Assembly: GCA_017854255.1 (NCBI GenBank)
Contig: JAFMIA010000003.1
Location: forward strand, 35,288-99,287
DNA: 64,000 nt
Source of the DNA: Pseudomonadales bacterium
GTDB taxonomy: Bacteria; Pseudomonadota; Gammaproteobacteria; Pseudomonadales; Azotimanducaceae
Direction of reading: 5' to 3'
Numbering within the stretch: position 1 is the first letter of the stretch; every line of letters starts with the position of its first letter. The translations under genes were made by a program, and so were the position numbers. The notes under the pieces were generated by a model that was not told where the DNA came from, did not search any database, and worked only from the letters and a program-made list of their open reading frames with translations. Shown here piece after piece: positions 36,090-44,682 of this stretch.

Positions 36090-37364
36090 TTAACGAAACA
36101 CTCGAATCGATTGGACGGGCGCAATCACGGAGGTCATCTCTTGAAGTTCATTGATGGCATCTGAGATCACGCCGTGCTGGATTGGATCCGTCACCAGGAC
36201 AATAAAGGATCGGTTCGGCGCGATATCTTCTTGAAGTATTTTGTCTAACGAAATCGTCCGCCGAGCTAAAATGGCGGTCACTGCAGACATAACCCCCGGT
36301 TGATCCTCCACACTAATCCGCAAATAGTAGCCTGATACAACCTCTGCTGCAGGCCTGACGGGTAACGCCTTGAGCGCCGATGATCGGCCACCAAGGCTGC
36401 CGCTGGAAGAAGTGCCTTGGACCAAATCGATTAAATCTGAAACCACCGCACTGCCGGTGGGCCCTGCGCCCGCGCCAGCACCCGCGCATAAGATCTCACC
36501 TGCTGCATCACCGCAGACCAGCACGGCATTCTGAACACCGTCGATCTGAGACAAGATGGCGGTCGCCGGCACGAAACTAGGATGCACGGCCATCTCAAGC
36601 TGTCCATTCTGGCAACGAGCAATACCAAGGTGTTTAATTTTGAAGCCGAGTTCCCGCGCAAATTTAAAATCGACTGAGTCGAGGGATGAGATTCCCTCTA
36701 TCTGAACGTGAGCAAGCATAAGCGGCTGATCGAAAGCGAGCGCCGACAGAATCGTTAACTTATGCGCCGCATCAATGCCTTCAATATCAAAGGTTGGGTC
36801 GGCTTCGGCATAGCCTAACGTCTGGGCCTCTTGCAAAACCTCATCGAAGGTTCGCGTGGGCCCCGATGCGGCCATCTCTGTCAGAATGAAATTGGCCGTG
36901 CCGTTAATAATGCCAGCAAGCCAAGCAACTTGATTACCCGCAAGGCTTTCTTTAATCACTTTAATAATAGGAATGCTGCCCGCAACCGCGGCCTCATACA
37001 GCAACGCAACCTCATGCTTCGTAGCGAGCGCAAAAAGCGCATCACCATGTTCCGCAATCAATGCTTTATTGGCGGTCACCACCGATTTACCGGCGCTTAG
37101 CGCTGTTTCGATAAGCACTTTGGCGTCGGTTGTGCCCCCCATTAACTCAACCACCACATCAACATCCTGGCGCGCGCAGACAGAACCAATATCGGCGGTA
37201 TACGCAATGTCCTTGAAAATCTCATCGGTCGGCACCGATCGAGACGCAACGACCGTAATCTCAATCGCCTTGCCTGTACGCGCGGTTATCAGAGCCTGAT
37301 TGTCTTGCAGAATCTGGGTCACCCCCCGCCCGACAGTACCCGCACCACAAATAGCAATTTTCAC
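36090..37364 (-). CDS. hom: Homoserine dehydrogenase
   Basis: A 424-residue monofunctional enzyme that reduces aspartate semialdehyde to homoserine on the path to threonine, methionine and isoleucine. The NAD(P)-binding motif GAGTVGRGV is at residues 7-15, the catalytic-region motif is AAVAGSIPIIK and GIINGTANFIL, and a C-terminal ACT domain (about 345-424, YYLRISVEDQPGVMSAV) is a likely threonine-responsive site. It is not fused to aspartokinase. The start is GTG with AAGGAG six bases upstream. It lies between alaC and recJ. Confidence 0.97.
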   Translation of the reverse strand: MKIAICGAGTVGRGVTQILQDNQALITARTGKAIEITVVASRSVPTDEIFKDIAYTADIGSVCARQDVDVVVELMGGTTDAKVLIETALSAGKSVVTANKALIAEHGDALFALATKHEVALLYEAAVAGSIPIIKVIKESLAGNQVAWLAGIINGTANFILTEMAASGPTRTFDEVLQEAQTLGYAEADPTFDIEGIDAAHKLTILSALAFDQPLMLAHVQIEGISSLDSVDFKFARELGFKIKHLGIARCQNGQLEMAVHPSFVPATAILSQIDGVQNAVLVCGDAAGEILCAGAGAGAGPTGSAVVSDLIDLVQGTSSSGSLGGRSSALKALPVRPAAEVVSGYYLRISVEDQPGVMSAVTAILARRTISLDKILQEDIAPNRSFIVLVTDPIQHGVISDAINELQEMTSVIAPVQSIRVFR

Positions 37365-37397
37365 AGTCGACTCCTTAAGCGAAAAACTCGCGTTTGG

Positions 37398-38570
37398 TCA
37401 TTTAGCCAGTAACCGCTTGATGCCTCGTAAGGCTTGCCGGGTTCTGTGTTCGTTTTCGATAAGCGCAAAGCGAACATATTCATCCCCATATTGACCAAAG
37501 CCAATGCCCGGAGATACCGCGACCTTGGCCTCTGTAATCAACCGCTTCGCAAATTCTAATGAGCCTAAAGACCGGAATCGCTCAGGAATTTTTGCCCAAA
37601 CGAACATCGTCGCCTTAGGCGGGGTGACCGCCCATCCTGCTGCATTTAAGCCTTCACACAAAACATCTCGCCGGCGCTTATAGATCAGGCGCGTTGCTTC
37701 CACGCAGCTTTGATCCCCTTCAAGCGCTGTGATCGCCGCAACTTGAATTGGGGTAAAACTGCCATAGTCTAAATAAGATTTAATGCGGGCCAGCGCGCCT
37801 ACCAAGGTCTGATTACCAACACAAAACCCGACTCGCCAGCCGGGCATGTTGTAGCTTTTAGACAGCGTAAAAAATTCAACTGCGACGTCTTTAGCACCAT
37901 CAACTTGTAAAATTGAAGGGGCTTTATAGCCGTCAAAAACAAGGTCAGCGTAGGCGAGGTCTTGAACCACCCACAAATTATGGGCCTTGGCGATCGCCAC
38001 AACCCGTTCGAAAAACTCGAGATCAACGCAATGCCCGGTTGGGTTGCCCGGAAAATTCAGCACCAATACTTTCGGTTTCGGCCAGGTATTGAAAATGGCT
38101 TGCTCAAGTTCTGAGAAGAAATCCAAATCTTCGGTCAACGGCACGTGCCGCACATCTGCGCCGGCAATGACAAAACCGTAAGGGTGCACTGGGTAGGAGG
38201 GATTCGGCACCAAAACGGAGTCGCCCGGTCCCAAAATAGCCATTGCAAGGTGCGCCAAGCCTTCTTTCGAGCCGAGCGTCACGATGGCTTCGGACTCAGG
38301 ATCCAAACTCACCCCATAGCGGGTTTGGTACCAGTTGCAGATGGCCTGGCGAAGTCTCGGGATACCTTTTGACTGAGAGTAGCGATGGGTGTCGCCCCGA
38401 TTTACCGTTTCAACTAATTTTTCAACAATATGAGGCGGCGTTGGCTGATCAGGATTACCCATCCCAAAATCAATAATATCCTCACCTCGGGCCCGAGCAT
38501 CGCGCTTTAAGGCATCGGTAATGCCAAAAATGTAAGGGGGAAGCCGCTGAATTCTTTGAAACTCGGACAT
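37398..38570 (-). CDS. alaC: Alanine-forming aminotransferase (AlaC-type, class I/II PLP)
   Basis: A 390-residue PLP aminotransferase. The sequence ADLVFDGYK and [17 protein letters not shown] contains the Schiff-base Lys, and NFPGNPTGH contains the substrate Asn. It resembles the AlaC/YfdZ group (glutamate-pyruvate transaminase) and starts [15 protein letters not shown]. The frame opens at TTG 38585, but ATG 38570 has AAGG eight bases upstream and matches relatives. Its position directly before hom hints at a role in aspartate-family or branched-chain amino acids, so exact substrate is inferred. Confidence 0.88.
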   Translation of the reverse strand: MSEFQRIQRLPPYIFGITDALKRDARARGEDIIDFGMGNPDQPTPPHIVEKLVETVNRGDTHRYSQSKGIPRLRQAICNWYQTRYGVSLDPESEAIVTLGSKEGLAHLAMAILGPGDSVLVPNPSYPVHPYGFVIAGADVRHVPLTEDLDFFSELEQAIFNTWPKPKVLVLNFPGNPTGHCVDLEFFERVVAIAKAHNLWVVQDLAYADLVFDGYKAPSILQVDGAKDVAVEFFTLSKSYNMPGWRVGFCVGNQTLVGALARIKSYLDYGSFTPIQVAAITALEGDQSCVEATRLIYKRRRDVLCEGLNAAGWAVTPPKATMFVWAKIPERFRSLGSLEFAKRLITEAKVAVSPGIGFGQYGDEYVRFALIENEHRTRQALRGIKRLLAK

Positions 38571-38667
38571 GGGTGCTGCCTTCAAGAAATGCGCGACAGT
38601 TTAATCAAGTGCGCTCAACGCGTCACCTATGATGACGCTTTCCGCAGCACTATTTTGAGAAATCTCT

Positions 38668-39441
38668 TCAAGAATCTGATGACAAGCCGAGCTGAGCCGC
38701 CAGTCGCGCTGCCGGTAAATAACCTGGGAGCAACCGGCCATCTTCAAAGATAATCGACGGCGTTCCAGTAACGCCGACCAATTCACCCAATTCAAAATGC
38801 GCTTTAACCGGGTTGTCGCAGGATCGTCCCGGAATAGCGTCCCCAGCTTTCGCTTGGGTTAATGCCTTCTTTTGATCCGGAGCGCACCAGGCCGAAACAA
38901 TTTTATCGTAACTGGCCGAGTCGATGCCCGCGCGAGGATAAGCCAAATATCGGACCGCAATGCCAAGCCGATTTAATTCTGGGACCTCCTGATGCAATTT
39001 ACGGCAATAACCGCAATCAATATCGGTAAAGACCGTGATCGTTGTCTTCTGCTTAGCGGGCGGCGGCGCAAAGACCACCATTTGCGCCTCGTCCAAACCG
39101 TCGATCAGCGCCTTTCTTGAATCGCTGCGTTCTTGCTCCGAAAGGTTAACCATCCGACCGTTGGTCTTCTGATAAATATCACCATGAATGAAGTAAGTCC
39201 CGGTGGCATCAGTCAAAAGGGTTGTGCCGTCTGCCAATTTCAAACTAAAGAGTCCGGGCACTTCGGAATCAGCGATTGATTCGATCGGGAGGTTACTCGT
39301 TTTTAACGCGGCTTGCAGGTCGTCAAGCGCATCGGCTTGGCTCGTCATGCCCCACAGGCACATCAACCCTAATCCTGCCTGCAGCCAAGTGATGACTCGT
39401 GATGAAGCCATGAAACGCGTGATTCTGTTCGTCACGTTCAT
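38668..39441 (-). CDS. dsbC: Thiol:disulfide interchange protein DsbC
   Basis: A 257-residue periplasmic disulfide isomerase. The signal peptide runs to about residue 38 (ending QADA). An N-terminal dimerisation domain (about 40-100) precedes the thioredoxin-like domain with active site CGYC in FTDIDCGYCRKLH. The second, structural Cys pair (ACG-type SAWCAPD and RSCDN) is also present. GAGG lies seven bases before the ATG. It is downstream of xerD, the common xerD-dsbC pairing. Confidence 0.95.
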   Translation of the reverse strand: MNVTNRITRFMASSRVITWLQAGLGLMCLWGMTSQADALDDLQAALKTSNLPIESIADSEVPGLFSLKLADGTTLLTDATGTYFIHGDIYQKTNGRMVNLSEQERSDSRKALIDGLDEAQMVVFAPPPAKQKTTITVFTDIDCGYCRKLHQEVPELNRLGIAVRYLAYPRAGIDSASYDKIVSAWCAPDQKKALTQAKAGDAIPGRSCDNPVKAHFELGELVGVTGTPSIIFEDGRLLPGYLPAARLAAQLGLSSDS

Positions 39442-39501
39442 TTGGATACCTCTGTTTTAAAGCCATAGTTTAGTGCATCTGCAAGGACTGCCACAAACGG
39501 A

Positions 39502-40467
39502 TTAACCCCTGGGGTGGTGCTCGGCATGCAAGGCTTGCATTCGGTGCTTGGCAACATGGGTATAAATCTGCGTGGTGGACAGGTCACTATGCCCCAACAA
39601 CAGCTGCACAACCCGGAGGTCCGCGCCGTGATTGAGCAGATGGGTCGCAAAGGCATGTCTTAAAGAATGGGGCGACAATGAAATACCAATACCGGCCTGG
39701 GCAGAATGCCGTTTGATCAAATACCAAAAGGCCTGCCGCGTCATCGCTCGACCACGATTGCTGGGGAACAAGACTTCATCGGACCCTGCTCGGCGCATCA
39801 ACGCCGCGCGATGATCTTGAATAAACGCATCGAGCCAATCAATGGCCTCCGCGCCGATCGGAACTAAGCGCTCTTTATCGCCCTTCCCAATCACTCTCAA
39901 CACCCCTTGACGAAGATTTACATCAATCATTCTCAGGTTTACCAATTCCGAAACCCGAAGACCGGTGGCATACAGTAGTTCCAGCATGGTTCGATCTCGA
40001 AACCCGACCGCTGTTTTGGTATTCGGCGCAGACAGTAGCGCATCAACGGCTTTTTCCGACAACGATTCCGGCAGTTTTCGACCCAATTTCGGGTTTTCAA
40101 TTCGAAGCGTTGGATCTTCCGAAATTCGTTCCTCGCGGACTAAAAACCGGTAGAGCGATCGAATAGAGGACAAGGCTCGAGCCGATGAACGCGCCGTGAT
40201 GCCCTGCTCAACCCGATGGGTCAGATAGGCCAAGACCTGGTGCCGACTCGCCCCCAGAATGGTCTCATTATTGGCCTGGAGCCAGTGCACGAAGTATTTC
40301 AAATCACGACCATAAGATTCCAGGGTATTGCGACTGAGGCCTCGCTCCATCCAAATACTGTCGAGGTATCCGTCCAGCAGATGACTGTGCGCCAAAGTCA
40401 AAACGTTTACGCCAACGGGCGACGCCTTCGGCGAGGCCTTTGGCGAGGCCTTCAGTGCAACCTTCAT
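39502..40467 (-). CDS. xerD: Site-specific tyrosine recombinase XerD
   Basis: A 321-residue recombinase that with XerC resolves chromosome dimers at dif. It has an N-terminal SAM-like core-binding domain (about residues 30-115) and a catalytic domain with ATGLRVSELV (Arg), GKGDKERLVP (Lys), HSLRHAFATHLL (His, Arg), LLGHSDLSTTQIYTH (His, nucleophilic Tyr). The N-terminus carries a short KASPKASPKASP extension from a repeated DNA unit, absent in typical XerD. ATG overlaps the stop of the MFS gene in ATGA. Adjacency to dsbC supports XerD over XerC. Confidence 0.94.
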   Translation of the reverse strand: MKVALKASPKASPKASPVGVNVLTLAHSHLLDGYLDSIWMERGLSRNTLESYGRDLKYFVHWLQANNETILGASRHQVLAYLTHRVEQGITARSSARALSSIRSLYRFLVREERISEDPTLRIENPKLGRKLPESLSEKAVDALLSAPNTKTAVGFRDRTMLELLYATGLRVSELVNLRMIDVNLRQGVLRVIGKGDKERLVPIGAEAIDWLDAFIQDHRAALMRRAGSDEVLFPSNRGRAMTRQAFWYLIKRHSAQAGIGISLSPHSLRHAFATHLLNHGADLRVVQLLLGHSDLSTTQIYTHVAKHRMQALHAEHHPRG

Positions 40468-41774
40468 CCTTTGAGACCCCCATGCACCAGCGCATTCAGA
40501 CGCGCCTTATCGGTTTCATAGAATCGTCCTGCAAAGTAAAACAACGGAATTGCAGCAAGCGAGATCACAGTGAACCAAAGCAGTGCCTGGGTGTAGGGCT
40601 CAGGATTGCCGATCGCCATCAGATAATCGATGTAGATCCCAGCGAGGCTCACACCAATCGCCACCCCCGCCATATTCAGCAGTAAGATATAAAACGCGAC
40701 AACGGTTGCTCTAATCTCCTCGGGCACCAACTCTTGTACCGTTGAGAAGGTTGGCCCGTAGAAACAGCCTAGCTGGAAAAAGCCCGCGCCCACCCCAAGC
40801 CAGAAGACCCAATGATCCGGTTCAACCAAGCGATACGCGATATTCACAGGCGCCAGCACCAGCATGACCAAAAACAAGAACATCGGTCGACCGACCCCAG
40901 TCTTTTTCAAAAAGTAATCCCCCCCGAGTCCGCCAAAGAGATTGCCCGCGATACCCGCTGTAATACCAATCCAGCCGGTAATTTGTGCGATCTCGGCCTT
41001 ATCAAATCCCCGCTCTTGGACATACCACAGCTGATCAAAGGTCGCCGCGCCTAAAATGAAATGAAAAGCGACCCCGCCGCCAATGGTCATGGATAAGGCT
41101 GGAGAGGCTTTAAGCGCTGCGAACAAAATTTTTAAAAGATCAAAAAACCCCGGCTGAACCGCATCCGGCGAAGCGTTCACCGAATCACCCGACCGCTTCG
41201 GGTCCTTTAAGAAAAACATCACGAGGGCCAACGCCAGTCCAATGCCGCCCAACAAATAAAAACAATTGCGCCAGCCAATAACGGGGCCAACATACCCAAC
41301 AATTAAGAGACTCACGCCGACGCCAATCGGCACGCCCATGTAATAAAAGCCCGATGCAAAACCCAGGCGATGCGCTGGAAATCGGTCCGCCAGCAAGGAC
41401 ATCGCTGTCGGTGTCAGGATCGACTCGCCAACACCAATTAACATCCTGGGCGCAGCCAATGACAAAAACCCTTTTGCCATGCCTGACGCAGCCGTGAGGA
41501 GGCTCCAGAGCCCAACCCCTAGCGCGATGAAGCGCGTCCGGTTCACCCGATCGGCCAAGGTGCCCATAAACAATCCGGCGACGGAGTAAAAGGTCAAAAA
41601 AATGAGCCCGGTGAGCAAGCCAAACTCGGTATTCGAAAGCCCAAGATCCGGCACAATATAGTTTGAGAAACTGGCCAACAACTGGCGGTCAACAAAATTC
41701 ATCACGTTGAGGATCGTCAGAAATCCCAAAAATCCATAACTTCGCATTGTCACGACCGGTGTCGTTTGACCCAT
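40464..41774 (-). CDS. MFS transporter, Spinster-like family
   Basis: A 436-residue inner-membrane protein with about 12 hydrophobic segments and major-facilitator signatures: NFVDRQLLA in helix 1, GTLADRVNRTRFIALG after helix 2 and a central cytoplasmic loop near residues 205-225. The NxxDRQ pattern is typical of Spinster-like (Spns) and related transporters. Substrate cannot be told from sequence; bacterial relatives are annotated for lipids, sugars or organic acids. It overlaps the xerD start by four bases (ATGA), so the two may be co-translated, although the functional link is obscure. Confidence 0.85.
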   Translation of the reverse strand: MGQTTPVVTMRSYGFLGFLTILNVMNFVDRQLLASFSNYIVPDLGLSNTEFGLLTGLIFLTFYSVAGLFMGTLADRVNRTRFIALGVGLWSLLTAASGMAKGFLSLAAPRMLIGVGESILTPTAMSLLADRFPAHRLGFASGFYYMGVPIGVGVSLLIVGYVGPVIGWRNCFYLLGGIGLALALVMFFLKDPKRSGDSVNASPDAVQPGFFDLLKILFAALKASPALSMTIGGGVAFHFILGAATFDQLWYVQERGFDKAEIAQITGWIGITAGIAGNLFGGLGGDYFLKKTGVGRPMFLFLVMLVLAPVNIAYRLVEPDHWVFWLGVGAGFFQLGCFYGPTFSTVQELVPEEIRATVVAFYILLLNMAGVAIGVSLAGIYIDYLMAIGNPEPYTQALLWFTVISLAAIPLFYFAGRFYETDKARLNALVHGGLKG

Positions 41775-42184
41775 TTTGCATCACCTCAACAGTTGCCTGC
41801 GGGGCGCAGGCGGGATGCTGCGCGTCTGATGAGAATGTAGCACTATTGTTTGGTTGGAAGAAAGGAAGGATGCCAGGAGGACCATTGAGCAAGCGCCGCG
41901 GCCGACGTCCAATGCTGGCATAAACAATCGGCTCAATGGCAAGTGCACACCGCGACCGAAGGCCGTGGCGATTAGCGCGTTAGCTGTGGATAACAACAGA
42001 TCCGTCTTAAAAGATCAGCCTTAATCGCTTAATCCATCGGAAGGACAGACTCAAAGGATCCCAGGGAGGGACCCATTTCACGTTTCACTTTCTGAATCGT
42101 TGTGGAGGAAGCGGCTCCCTTTAAGGGAGTAAGCCTCTAATGTGTAAGCCTCGCACAGTAAAAGTACGCCTCGCAGTGCTCGAC
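41775..42184. other. 410-base intergenic region with repeats and a weak hairpin
   Basis: Between the MFS start and the rplS stop, both on the minus strand. It holds three imperfect copies of GTAAGCCTCGCA/GTACGCCTCGCA (42129-42137 partial, 42144-42155, 42164-42175) in the rplS 3' flank, and a palindrome CTCCCTTTAAGGGAG (42115-42129) that could end the rplS operon transcript, although no U-run follows. The rest should contain the MFS promoter. No convincing gene was seen. Confidence 0.4.
42115..42129 (-). terminator. Possible hairpin downstream of the rplS operon
   Basis: CTCCC-TTTAA-GGGAG palindrome 56 bases after the rplS stop. The stem is short and lacks a following U-tract on the minus strand, so intrinsic termination is doubtful; it could stabilise the 3' end. 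Confidence 0.25.
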
Positions 42185-42538
42185 TTACTTCAATTTTTCT
42201 TTGATTCGAGCCGAACGACCGCTTCGTTCTCTGAGATAGTACAGTTTTGCCTTACGAACATCGCCGCGCCGCTTCACCGTAATACTTTCGATCAATGGGC
42301 TGTGGGCTTGGAAAGTTCGCTCAACGCCGACGCCGTGGGAAATCTTTCGAAGGATAAAAGCAGAATTCAGCCCTCGATTTTTCTTTCCAATGACCACGCC
42401 TTCGAATGCTTGTAACCGCTCGCGGTTGCCTTCTGCTACGCGAACTTGAACGACTAACGTATCGCCGGGCGCATAGTCCGGAAGGTCTGTCTTCAGCTGA
42501 GCTGCTTCAATTTGCTGAATGATCTTATTGTTGTTCAT
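42185..42538 (-). CDS. rplS: 50S ribosomal protein L19
   Basis: A 117-residue ribosomal protein at the 30S-50S interface. The family pattern is plain: [25 protein letters not shown] at the N-terminus, [23 protein letters not shown] and [15 protein letters not shown], and a basic tail ending ARIKEKLK. It is the last gene of rpsP-rimM-trmD-rplS, twelve bases after trmD. Confidence 0.98.
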   Translation of the reverse strand: MNNNKIIQQIEAAQLKTDLPDYAPGDTLVVQVRVAEGNRERLQAFEGVVIGKKNRGLNSAFILRKISHGVGVERTFQAHSPLIESITVKRRGDVRKAKLYYLRERSGRSARIKEKLK

Positions 42539-42550
42539 ACCGTTTCCTCA

Positions 42551-43291
42551 TTACTCAGGCTTCTGACTCTTTGTCTCAAGAAAGCGTGCCTCTTGATCTG
42601 TTACACCGCGGCCCTTTAGCAGATCGGGGCGTCTTAATTGCGTGACCATTAAAGACTGCTGATGCCGCCACTGCGCGATGGCCTTGTGGTCGCCGCTGAG
42701 CAACACCTCTGGCACGACTCGCCCACCGACTGTTTCAGGACGCGTATACTGCGGGTATTCGAGCAATCCGTCAATAAAAGACTCATCATTTTTTGAAGAT
42801 TCGTCGCCCAGAACCCCAGGAAGTAGCCGAATCAAGGCATCAAGCGCCATCATCGCGGGCAATTCGCCCCCGCTGACGACAAAATCCCCAACACAAACCT
42901 CAAGATCGACAACCGACTCGATAACCCGTTCATCCAAACCTTCATACCGGCTGGCCAAAAACACCATCTCATCAAAATGCTCGATCCACGATGCAAGCAA
43001 TCCCTGATCTAGCGGTTTCCCTCTTGGCGAGAAATGGACAACGATTGGCCGTCCCCCTACTGCCGCCTTAGCAGCCTTCACCGCTGCCAACATGGGCTCC
43101 GCTTTGAGTACCATTCCTGGGCCGCCGCCATAAGGCCGATCATCAACCGTACCATGTCGATCTTCTGCAAAGGTCCGAGGATTCACAACGGTTAGGGTCA
43201 CCAAATTCCGTTCAAAGGCCCGGCTTGTCACGCCGAAGTTTCGGATCGCATCGAACATTTCAGGCATTAACGACACGACGGCAAACTTCAT
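42551..43291 (-). CDS. trmD: tRNA (guanine-37-N1)-methyltransferase TrmD
   Basis: A 246-residue SPOUT-class enzyme that makes m1G37 in tRNAs reading CNN codons and so prevents +1 frameshifting. The SAM-binding trefoil knot contains SRYEGLDERVIES and VGDFVVSGGELPAMM, with Asp near EYPQYTRP further on. The frame opens at 43309, but ATG 43291 (MKFAVVSLMPEMF) is the family start and overlaps the rimM stop in TGATG, indicating coupled translation. Confidence 0.97.
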   Translation of the reverse strand: MKFAVVSLMPEMFDAIRNFGVTSRAFERNLVTLTVVNPRTFAEDRHGTVDDRPYGGGPGMVLKAEPMLAAVKAAKAAVGGRPIVVHFSPRGKPLDQGLLASWIEHFDEMVFLASRYEGLDERVIESVVDLEVCVGDFVVSGGELPAMMALDALIRLLPGVLGDESSKNDESFIDGLLEYPQYTRPETVGGRVVPEVLLSGDHKAIAQWRHQQSLMVTQLRRPDLLKGRGVTDQEARFLETKSQKPE

Positions 43292-43821
43292 CAGAAATCC
43301 TTGGACCAATTAACCAAGATTGAGCCGGTTTCAAGATCGACCTTCAAAATAAACTGCGGCTCGACATAGGGAATGAGCCGCTCAAGACCGTCGACACTGC
43401 CGGCACAAGGTTCAACCACCAAAACATCATTAGCGCCGGTTTCAAACAACCGCGCGACCCTGCCAAGGATTTCACCTTCCGTATTATCAACTGTTAGCCC
43501 CATCAACTCATGCCAATAGAACTCGCCTTCTGGCAGTTGCGGGAAATCAGTCTTTTTGGTCCAGATCGTCGCGCCGACCCAAGCCTCAGCCTGATTTCGG
43601 TTATCAACGTCTTTGAATCGAACTTGGATTTTTTTTCCCTGCTGGCGCACTTCCGCCACTTCTACAGCAATGAGTTTGCCGTGTTGACGGACGTGCCAGG
43701 GATGGTAGCTTAGAATTTGTTCTGCGGGGTCGGTATCGGAAAACAGCTTAATCCATCCCTTAACGCCATGGACCCCAACGATTGATCCAATCTGGATCAG
43801 GGCATCCTCTGAAGCAAGCAA
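43291..43821 (-). CDS. rimM: Ribosome maturation factor RimM
   Basis: A 176-residue protein that binds S19 and helps mature the 30S head. It has the N-terminal RimM domain (IGSIVGVHGVKGWIKLFSDTD, about residues 11-31) and a C-terminal PRC barrel (about 97-176, EFYWHELMGLTVDNTEGEILGRV). It lies 17 bases after rpsP and overlaps trmD by one base. Confidence 0.97.
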   Translation of the reverse strand: MLASEDALIQIGSIVGVHGVKGWIKLFSDTDPAEQILSYHPWHVRQHGKLIAVEVAEVRQQGKKIQVRFKDVDNRNQAEAWVGATIWTKKTDFPQLPEGEFYWHELMGLTVDNTEGEILGRVARLFETGANDVLVVEPCAGSVDGLERLIPYVEPQFILKVDLETGSILVNWSKDF

Positions 43822-43838
43822 TGGATTAATCTTGCGCG

Positions 43839-44117
43839 TTAAGCCGCAGCTTCGGCTTCAGGCTCAACTTGAACGACCTTGCGATAGGCTTTGATCAGTG
43901 ACTTTACGCGATCTGAAGGCTGCGCACCTTGGCGAGTCCAGTAATCAATGCGATCAAGATCAAGCCGCATCTTTTCGTCGGAGCCCTTTGCTAACGGATT
44001 GAAGAACCCAACACGCTCTATAAAGCGCCCATTGCGGCTTTCGCGACGGTCAGCAACACTGACGTAGTAAAAAGGCCGCTTTTTGGTGCCGCCGCGCGCT
44101 AATCGAATTGTTACCAT
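43839..44117 (-). CDS. rpsP: 30S ribosomal protein S16
   Basis: A 92-residue ribosomal protein starting [23 protein letters not shown], with [13 protein letters not shown], and an Ala/Glu-rich C-terminal tail (VEPEAEAAA). It heads rpsP-rimM-trmD-rplS. A 565-base gap separates it from ffh, which is unusually long for this otherwise conserved neighbourhood. Confidence 0.98.
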   Translation of the reverse strand: MVTIRLARGGTKKRPFYYVSVADRRESRNGRFIERVGFFNPLAKGSDEKMRLDLDRIDYWTRQGAQPSDRVKSLIKAYRKVVQVEPEAEAAA

Positions 44118-44682
44118 GTTCTCTTCACCCTTACTTCAATGTCTAAGAAATTTTCTGTGCTGCACCTGTTCAATCTCAGCAAATGCTTACCACAGACGTT
44201 TGTTCTACGCCGCCCAGAGTCTCAAGCGTTGCGCATCTTTTAAATACTCACTTTATACCGGCTCAATAGGGTCTAAGCGGCCCTTGCTACTAAGCCGTTC
44301 TTTTTAAATCTCCGAGCATCGCCTTTCTATCCAGACCTCTTTCCGGGCTTTCTATCCAAGCCTCTCTCCAAGGCCTTTCTATCCAAGCCTTTTTACACAG
44401 CCTTTCTATCCAAGCCTCTTTACACAGCCTTTCTGTGCAAGCGATTCAATCCTTCCTTGGAACCGCGATGGGATCTCTGGGCCCTTTTGTCGTGCACTTT
44501 ACGTACGGCCGTTTCTCCCCGATAAACCACGGGTTCATCGCAAACCCGAGCACCTTAAAACAACCCAGCTCGCGAAGGGCGCCTATTGTAAGACAATCGC
44601 CTGCGGAATAAAACCTTTGTAATACCCCCGGTCGGCAATGCGCGCGTCGGCAAAAAAGCGACCGCATCCTTGCCTTATTGAC
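44118..44682. other. 565-base gap between ffh and rpsP
   Basis: No credible gene is visible on either strand. It contains the five-unit tandem repeat at 44321-44440. On the minus strand, nearer rpsP, an AT-rich stretch around 44230-44265 includes TATAAA and TTGAGC and may hold the rpsP operon promoter, although spacing is not clean. The remainder shows nothing recognisable. Confidence 0.5.
44321..44440. repeat. Tandem repeat of about 26-27 bp upstream of rpsP
   Basis: About five consecutive units starting GCCTTTCTATCCAAGCCTCT, with unit starts near 44321, 44346, 44373, 44400 and 44427. The third and fourth units are almost identical (27 bases each); the outer ones are degenerate. Each unit contains two CCTnTnT-like half-units. 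It is non-coding and lies in the ffh-rpsP gap. Confidence 0.88.

Noticed and set aside
41781..41996. 71-codon minus-strand frame upstream of the MFS gene
   Set aside because: No start signal, no similarity and poor composition.
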